From an uncultured Lachnospiraceae bacterium (lineage in GTDB: Bacteria; Bacillota; Clostridia; Lachnospirales; Lachnospiraceae): DNA of 64,000 nt. How positions within the stretch are numbered: the first letter of the stretch is position 1; every line of letters starts with the position of its first letter. Shown piece by piece: positions 59,347 through 64,000 of this stretch. Made by a program: the position numbers and the translations under genes. A model generated the notes under the pieces. That model did not search any database. It was not told where the DNA came from and saw nothing but the letters and a program-made list of their open reading frames with translations. The stretch spans positions 1-64,000 of the forward strand of contig CAJURT010000013.1 in assembly GCA_910588875.1 (NCBI GenBank), given 5' to 3'.

Positions 59347-61541
59347 AATATAAAATAGACGTAGTAAGGATCCGGGAAAACTCCATAACATTAAATGGCT
59401 GGGTGATTGGGAAGACGCCGGAATCAAAGGCGACCTTCCGGGTGACGGATGGGTCAGGGAATCCGATCCGCTTCCGCCATGTGGCTACCCGCCGGGACGA
59501 TGTCAGCCAGATCTATTATAAGAAGACTTGCGATAAGGAGTTTGGCTTTGATATCTGCTTTCCCTATGAACGGGGACGCAGCTACTGGCTGAGAATCCGA
59601 TGTGACGGCAGGGAGAAGCGGATTAAGTTTAATGAGGAACTGATTGCAAAACGTTCCAGCGTGGCCCACAAGCGCCTGGAAAAGATCTGTGACCTGATGA
59701 ACATGGAAACCGTGCGGGTGGCAGCGGAATTCGGAAAAAAACACGGGCTGAAGGCACTGTTTTTAAAATCAAAGCATAAACTGCAGGGATTGGACAATGA
59801 TTATGATTATAAGGAGTGGTATGATTTAACAAAGCCCGGGGAAGAGGAACTGGGGAGACAGCGGACACAGCCCCTGCCGGTACGTCCCCTGCTTTCGGTG
59901 GTGATTCCGGCCTATAAGACCCCGGAGAAATATCTTCGGGAAATGATGGATTCCATCCTGGCCCAGACTTACAGCAACTGGGAGGTTTGCGTGGCCAACG
60001 GAAGCCCGGAGGGAGAGGGCGCTGGGGTGGAGAAGGTTATGAGAGGGTATGTGAAGAAGGACAGCCGGTTCCGCTATAAAAACCTGGGAGGGAACAGGGG
60101 GATTTCCGGCAATACCAACGCCGCAATAGAGATGGCAGGGGGAGATTATATCGTGCTGGCAGACCATGACGATACCTTGCCGGAACATGCCCTCTATGAG
60201 GTGGCAGCGGCGGTGGCGGCCCATCCGGAGTGTGACATGATCTACTCGGACGAAGATAAGCTGGACATGGATGGGGGGGCATTGTTTGACCCCCATTTCA
60301 AGCCGGATTTCAACCCTGACCTTCTGACCAGTGTCAATTATATCTGCCATCTTTTGGCGGTGAAGCGGGAACTGATGGAGCAGGTGGGCGGCCTTCGGCA
60401 CGAATTTGATGGTGCCCAGGATTATGATTTTATTTTCCGCTGCAGCGAGGCAGCACAAGGAATCTACCATATCCCCAAGGTATTGTACCATTGGCGGTGC
60501 CACCAGGGCTCCACTGCCAGCAACCCGGAGAGCAAATTGTATGCATTCGAGGCTGGTTCCCGTGCAATTATGGCCCATTACCAGCGTTGCGGGATCGCTG
60601 CCGAGAAGGTGGAGAAGGGAGTGGACTATGGGATTTATCATACCACCTTCTGCATCAAGGGGGATCCCCTTGTCTCTGTGGTGATCCCCAATAAGGACCA
60701 TACGGAAGATCTGGATCTTTGTATCCGTTCCATCTTGCAAAAGGCCACATACCAGAACCTGGAGTTCGTGGTTATCGAGAACAACAGTACCAAAAAAGAG
60801 ACCTTTGCCTATTATAAAAATATCCAGGAGGAACTGCCCCAGGTGAGGGTGGTGGACTGGGAACGGGAATTTAATTATTCCGCCATCAATAACTTCGGGG
60901 CTTCCCAAGCGAAGGGGGAGTATCTCCTCTTTTTGAATAATGACACGGAGATCATTGAGCCGCGTTTGTTCGAGGAGATGCTGGGCTTCTGCCAGAGAGA
61001 GGATGTGGGGATTGTGGGGGCCAGGCTTTTGTACCAGGACGATACAATCCAGCACGCAGGTGTGGTGGTAGGTTTTGGGGGGATAGCCGGCCATACCTTT
61101 ATTGGTCTGCACCAGGCGGAAAACAGTTATTTCCACCGGGCAATGTGTGCCCAGGATTACAGTGCAGTGACAGCTGCCTGTATGATGACAAAGGCCAGTG
61201 TTTTCCGTAAGGTGGGGGGCTTTACGGAAGAGTTGGCGGTGGCTTTTAATGACATTGATTTTTGCATGAAGGTCCGCGCTGCCGGGCTGTTGGTTGTCTA
61301 TGCCCCATATGCGCTGATGTACCATTACGAATCGAAATCACGGGGGCTTGAGGACACACCGGAGAAGGTGGAGCGGTTTAACCGGGAGATTGCGGTTTTT
61401 GCGCGCCGATGGCCGGATATCCTTGAGAAAGGAGATCCCTATTACAATCCAAACCTGACCCTGCGCAAATCCAATTTTGCACTCCGGGACCTTTTAAAAG
61501 AAAAGGTGGGGGAGCCGTATAAGCTGGAAGTGAAGGTTTAA
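59343..61541 (+). CDS. tandem GT2 glycosyltransferase
   Basis: A 732-residue protein. A 180-residue N-terminal domain of a type often found in rhamnan/O-antigen transferases (SITLNGWVIGKTPESKATFRV) is followed by two GT2 domains: SVVIPAYKTPEKYLREMMDS with ADHDDTLPE and YSDEDK, then SVVIPNKDHTEDLDLCIRS with LFLNNDTEI and NDIDFCMK. It probably adds two sugars of a repeat unit. No membrane helix was seen. Starts inside the preceding stop codon. Confidence 0.92.
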   Translation: MKYKIDVVRIRENSITLNGWVIGKTPESKATFRVTDGSGNPIRFRHVATRRDDVSQIYYKKTCDKEFGFDICFPYERGRSYWLRIRCDGREKRIKFNEELIAKRSSVAHKRLEKICDLMNMETVRVAAEFGKKHGLKALFLKSKHKLQGLDNDYDYKEWYDLTKPGEEELGRQRTQPLPVRPLLSVVIPAYKTPEKYLREMMDSILAQTYSNWEVCVANGSPEGEGAGVEKVMRGYVKKDSRFRYKNLGGNRGISGNTNAAIEMAGGDYIVLADHDDTLPEHALYEVAAAVAAHPECDMIYSDEDKLDMDGGALFDPHFKPDFNPDLLTSVNYICHLLAVKRELMEQVGGLRHEFDGAQDYDFIFRCSEAAQGIYHIPKVLYHWRCHQGSTASNPESKLYAFEAGSRAIMAHYQRCGIAAEKVEKGVDYGIYHTTFCIKGDPLVSVVIPNKDHTEDLDLCIRSILQKATYQNLEFVVIENNSTKKETFAYYKNIQEELPQVRVVDWEREFNYSAINNFGASQAKGEYLLFLNNDTEIIEPRLFEEMLGFCQREDVGIVGARLLYQDDTIQHAGVVVGFGGIAGHTFIGLHQAENSYFHRAMCAQDYSAVTAACMMTKASVFRKVGGFTEELAVAFNDIDFCMKVRAAGLLVVYAPYALMYHYESKSRGLEDTPEKVERFNREIAVFARRWPDILEKGDPYYNPNLTLRKSNFALRDLLKEKVGEPYKLEVKV

Positions 61542-61553
61542 GGAGCATAAAAG

Positions 61554-62558
61554 ATGAAAAAGATCACCATTATTATTCCCAATTATAACGGCCTGAAATT
61601 TTTGCCGTTATGCCTGGAGGCCTTGTCCCGCCAGACCAGCCAGGATTTTACGGTTCTGGTTGTGGATAACGGGTCTGAGGACGGAAGCGTAAAATGGCTG
61701 CAGGAGCAGGGGATCCCGGCCCTGTTCCTGCCGGAAAACACGGGGTTTTCCGGCGCAGCCAATGCGGGGATCCGTGCTGCACGGACACCTTATGTGATTT
61801 TACTGAACAATGACACCGAGGCGGATCCGGCTTATGTGGAGAATCTGTTGGCTGCCATCGAGGGCTCCCCCCGGATTTTTTCCGTCAGCCCCCGGATGGT
61901 CCAGATGTACCACCGGGAACTGATTGACGATGCGGGGGATATGTACAGTGTGATGGGCTGGGCGTACCAGCGGGGGGTAGGGCAGGAGGTGGAGCGTTAC
62001 AGCCGCCCCTGCCACATTTTCTCTGCCTGTGCCGGGGCGGCGATTTACCGGCGGGAAGTATTTGGGAAGATCGGTTATTTTGATGAGATGCATTTTGCCT
62101 ATCTGGAGGATATCGATGTGGGATATCGTGCCAAAATTGAGGGATACTATAACCGGTACTGTCCGGAGGCGGTGGTATACCATGTGGGGAGCGGTACCAG
62201 CGGTTCCAAATACAACCCATTTAAGGTGCGCCTGGCAGCCCGCAACAATGTTTACCTCAATCATAAAAACATGCCTTTGCCCCAGCTTTTGGTTAACAGC
62301 CTCCCGATCCTGGCCGGGGTGGCCGGAAAGTATGTGTTTTTCCGGAAAATCGGCTTTGGGAGGGAATATCTTGCCGGTTTTTGGGAAGGCCTCGTGACGG
62401 CACATAAGGCGAAAAAGGTGCCGTACCGCAAAGAAAACCTTGGGAATTATCTGGCAATCCAGTGGGAACTGATGTACGGGGCAGCATTATATATCTGTGA
62501 ATTTACCCGCCGCCAGCTAAAAAAAAGGCGGGAGAGAGGGGAAAACACAGAGATTTAA
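61554..62558 (+). CDS. GT2 glycosyltransferase (rhamnosyltransferase-like)
   Basis: A 334-residue GT2 enzyme with IIIPNYNGLKFLPLCLEAL, VDNGSEDGSV and LLNNDTEADP donor site, and EDIDVGYRAKIEGY acceptor site. It resembles rhamnosyl- and other GT2 transferases of the WsaE/RfbF type; the sugar is not determined. It begins 12 bases after the tandem GT2 gene. The C-terminal part is basic and possibly membrane-associated. Confidence 0.9.
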   Translation: MKKITIIIPNYNGLKFLPLCLEALSRQTSQDFTVLVVDNGSEDGSVKWLQEQGIPALFLPENTGFSGAANAGIRAARTPYVILLNNDTEADPAYVENLLAAIEGSPRIFSVSPRMVQMYHRELIDDAGDMYSVMGWAYQRGVGQEVERYSRPCHIFSACAGAAIYRREVFGKIGYFDEMHFAYLEDIDVGYRAKIEGYYNRYCPEAVVYHVGSGTSGSKYNPFKVRLAARNNVYLNHKNMPLPQLLVNSLPILAGVAGKYVFFRKIGFGREYLAGFWEGLVTAHKAKKVPYRKENLGNYLAIQWELMYGAALYICEFTRRQLKKRRERGENTEI

Positions 62559-62590
62559 GAGAAATTTAATAGTACAACCGGAAAAATTCG

Positions 62591-62598
62591 TGTATAAT
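62591..62598 (+). promoter_or_regulatory. extended -10 promoter before the sugar transferase
   Basis: TG-TATAAT, with TATAAT at 62593-62598 and no clear -35. It suggests a second transcript start within the polysaccharide cluster. Confidence 0.45.
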
Positions 62599-62660
62599 CG
62601 TACCGTCAGAGGCGCCTGTGTCCCAGGGGCCGCTTAACAATTCATGCAAGGTAAAACACT

Positions 62661-64000
62661 ATGATAAAAGATAACCAAAAAAGATTGAACCGTCTGCACG
62701 TGCTGATTGACGCGATGGTAATTGTGGCGGCCTATATCTTGAGCTGGTATATCATCATCGGCAGCGGCTGGTTCCGGGCTGCCAATGAGGTGCTGGGCCC
62801 GGAGATTTATCTGGGGGTTCTGGTGATTATTGTACCGGCATATCTGTTGTTATATACGATTTTCCACCTGTTTACACCAAAACGGGTACAAGGGCGCAGG
62901 CAGGAATTTGCCAATATATTCAAGGCCAACCTGATTGGGCTTATGCTGTCTGGCATGGTGCTGTACCTGGGAGGGAAGAACCCTTATTTCCAGCATTTTT
63001 CCCGAAAGCTGGTGGTGTTCTTCTTTGGGGTGAACATTGTTGCTGAGACCGTGGAGCGGAATTTCATCCGTATCTGCCTGCGGTCTATCCGTTCCAAGGG
63101 ATATAACCAGAAACATGTGCTGCTGATCGGTTATAGCAGGGCAGCAGAAAGCTATATTGACCGGGTGAAGGCGAACCCGGAGTGGGGCTACCAGATCCGG
63201 GGGATCCTGGACGACCATAAGCCCCGGGGGGAAGGCTACCGGGGAGTGAAGGTGATCGGCACTACAGAGAACCTGAAGACGATACTGGATATGAATCTGC
63301 TGGATGAGATTGCCATTACCCTCAGTATCCGGGATTATGGCGGCCTGGAAAGAATGGTGGCAGAGTGCGAGAAATCCGGTGTGCATACAAAGTTCATCCC
63401 GGATTATAATAAGTTCATTCCCACAAGGCCTTATACGGAGGACTTACAGGGACTGCCGGTGATCAATATCCGGCATGTGCCCTTAAACGACCTTCTCAAC
63501 GCCACGGTGAAGCGGGCCATGGATCTGTGCGGTGCAGTGGCGGCCCTGATTTTGTTTTCTCCTGTGATGGCCATAACCGCGGTGGTCATCAAGCTGACTT
63601 CTCCCGGGCCGGTCATCTATAGCCAGGAGCGGGTAGGGCTCCACAACCGGCCCTTTAAAATGTACAAATTCCGTTCCATGGAGGTGCAGTCCCCCAGCCA
63701 GGAAAAGGGGCAGTGGACAAGGGCCCATGACCCGAGGGTTACCCCGGTAGGAAAGGTCATCCGCAGCACCAGCATCGATGAACTGCCCCAGCTTTTCAAT
63801 GTATTGGTGGGGAGCATGAGTTTGGTGGGGCCAAGACCGGAACGGCCGTTTTTTGTGGAACGCTTCAAGGAGGAGATCCCCCGCTATATGATTAAGCATC
63901 AGGTGCGCCCGGGGATGACGGGCTGGGCCCAGATCAATGGGTACCGGGGGGACACTTCGATAGAGAAGCGGATTGAACATGATTTGTATTATATCGAAAA
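62661..64000 (+). CDS. polyprenyl-phosphate sugar phosphotransferase (partial, cut by window end)
   Basis: Starts at ATG 62661 with an AAGG nearby and stays open to the window end, about 446 residues. Four to five N-terminal membrane helices are followed by a nucleotide-binding-like domain (HVLLIGYSRAAESY) and a C-terminal bacterial sugar transferase domain with a membrane helix (AVAALILFSPVMAITAVVIKL), PGPVIYSQERVG, FRSM, STSIDELPQL and RPGMTGWAQINGYRG. This is the WcaJ/WbaP/CpsE order. It transfers a sugar 1-phosphate to undecaprenyl phosphate to begin a repeat unit. Confidence 0.93.
   Translation, partial: MIKDNQKRLNRLHVLIDAMVIVAAYILSWYIIIGSGWFRAANEVLGPEIYLGVLVIIVPAYLLLYTIFHLFTPKRVQGRRQEFANIFKANLIGLMLSGMVLYLGGKNPYFQHFSRKLVVFFFGVNIVAETVERNFIRICLRSIRSKGYNQKHVLLIGYSRAAESYIDRVKANPEWGYQIRGILDDHKPRGEGYRGVKVIGTTENLKTILDMNLLDEIAITLSIRDYGGLERMVAECEKSGVHTKFIPDYNKFIPTRPYTEDLQGLPVINIRHVPLNDLLNATVKRAMDLCGAVAALILFSPVMAITAVVIKLTSPGPVIYSQERVGLHNRPFKMYKFRSMEVQSPSQEKGQWTRAHDPRVTPVGKVIRSTSIDELPQLFNVLVGSMSLVGPRPERPFFVERFKEEIPRYMIKHQVRPGMTGWAQINGYRGDTSIEKRIEHDLYYIE

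Noticed and set aside
59826..61325. 499-residue open frame on the minus strand opposite the tandem GT2 gene
   Set aside because: It is a shadow of the GT2 gene: Cys/His/Pro-rich, no family motifs, no ribosome binding site.

Overview
The window looks like chromosomal DNA from a spore-forming Clostridia species, most likely family Lachnospiraceae. The evidence is a moderate GC content with strong AGGAGG ribosome binding sites and TTGACA/TATAAT promoters. It is also the gene set: the hup-rqcP-yabP-yabQ-divIC-spoIIE-tilS-hpt-ftsH block, yyaC, cwlD, a SpoVB-like flippase, a CBS-DRTGG pyrophosphatase, a dnaD-dnaC pair and several proteins without a recognised family. No rRNA, tRNA, CRISPR array, intact insertion sequence or prophage was seen. 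The family assignment is an inference from gene content.

Layout: 0.1-6.6 kb holds a SpoVB-like flippase, recJ, glyA and the rpsF-ssb-rpsR operon, closed by a clear terminator. 6.7-9.2 kb holds an unusual signalling module: a Ser/Thr kinase fused to a degenerate ParA/MinD-like domain that seems to start at ATT, a second ParA/MinD-like protein and a small unknown protein. 9.3-14.7 kb holds an envelope group (GH18 hydrolase with SH3 domain, lipoprotein phosphoesterase, CwlD amidase), a TSCPD protein and MTA/SAH nucleosidase. Two copies of an 88-nt structured element sit upstream of the GH18 and nucleosidase genes. 14.8-21.0 kb holds membrane, LysM and YyaC proteins, several of unknown function. 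21.1-29.4 kb is metabolic: transketolase, ROK glucokinase, pyrophosphatase, flavin reductase, shikimate kinase, ApgM-type mutase and a YitT protein. 29.4-34.3 kb holds a class A penicillin-binding protein and, divergently, murC.

34.3-36.6 kb holds two clusters of DnaA boxes in front of the helicase-loading genes dnaD and dnaC. 36.6-41.8 kb holds prs, lepB, a nucleotidyltransferase, a GH13 glycogen-debranching-like protein that has lost all three catalytic residues, and MazG. 41.8-49.1 kb is the cell division and sporulation block ending in ftsH. 49.1-49.4 kb may encode a small RNA. 49.4-53.0 kb holds an apparently active GH13 enzyme and, convergently, a secreted choline-binding-type repeat protein. 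53.2-64.0 kb is a surface polysaccharide cluster with tightly coupled genes: a thiamine-diphosphate enzyme, two sugar epimerases, a zinc-finger C-methyltransferase, three GT2 glycosyltransferases and the start of a polyprenyl-phosphate sugar transferase cut by the window edge.

The most interesting items are the twin structured elements with a compensatory base change, the DnaA-box array at the helicase-loader operon, the ATT-initiated kinase module, the pseudo-GH13, the candidate C-rich small RNA, and a polysaccharide pathway that may make a branched-chain sugar.
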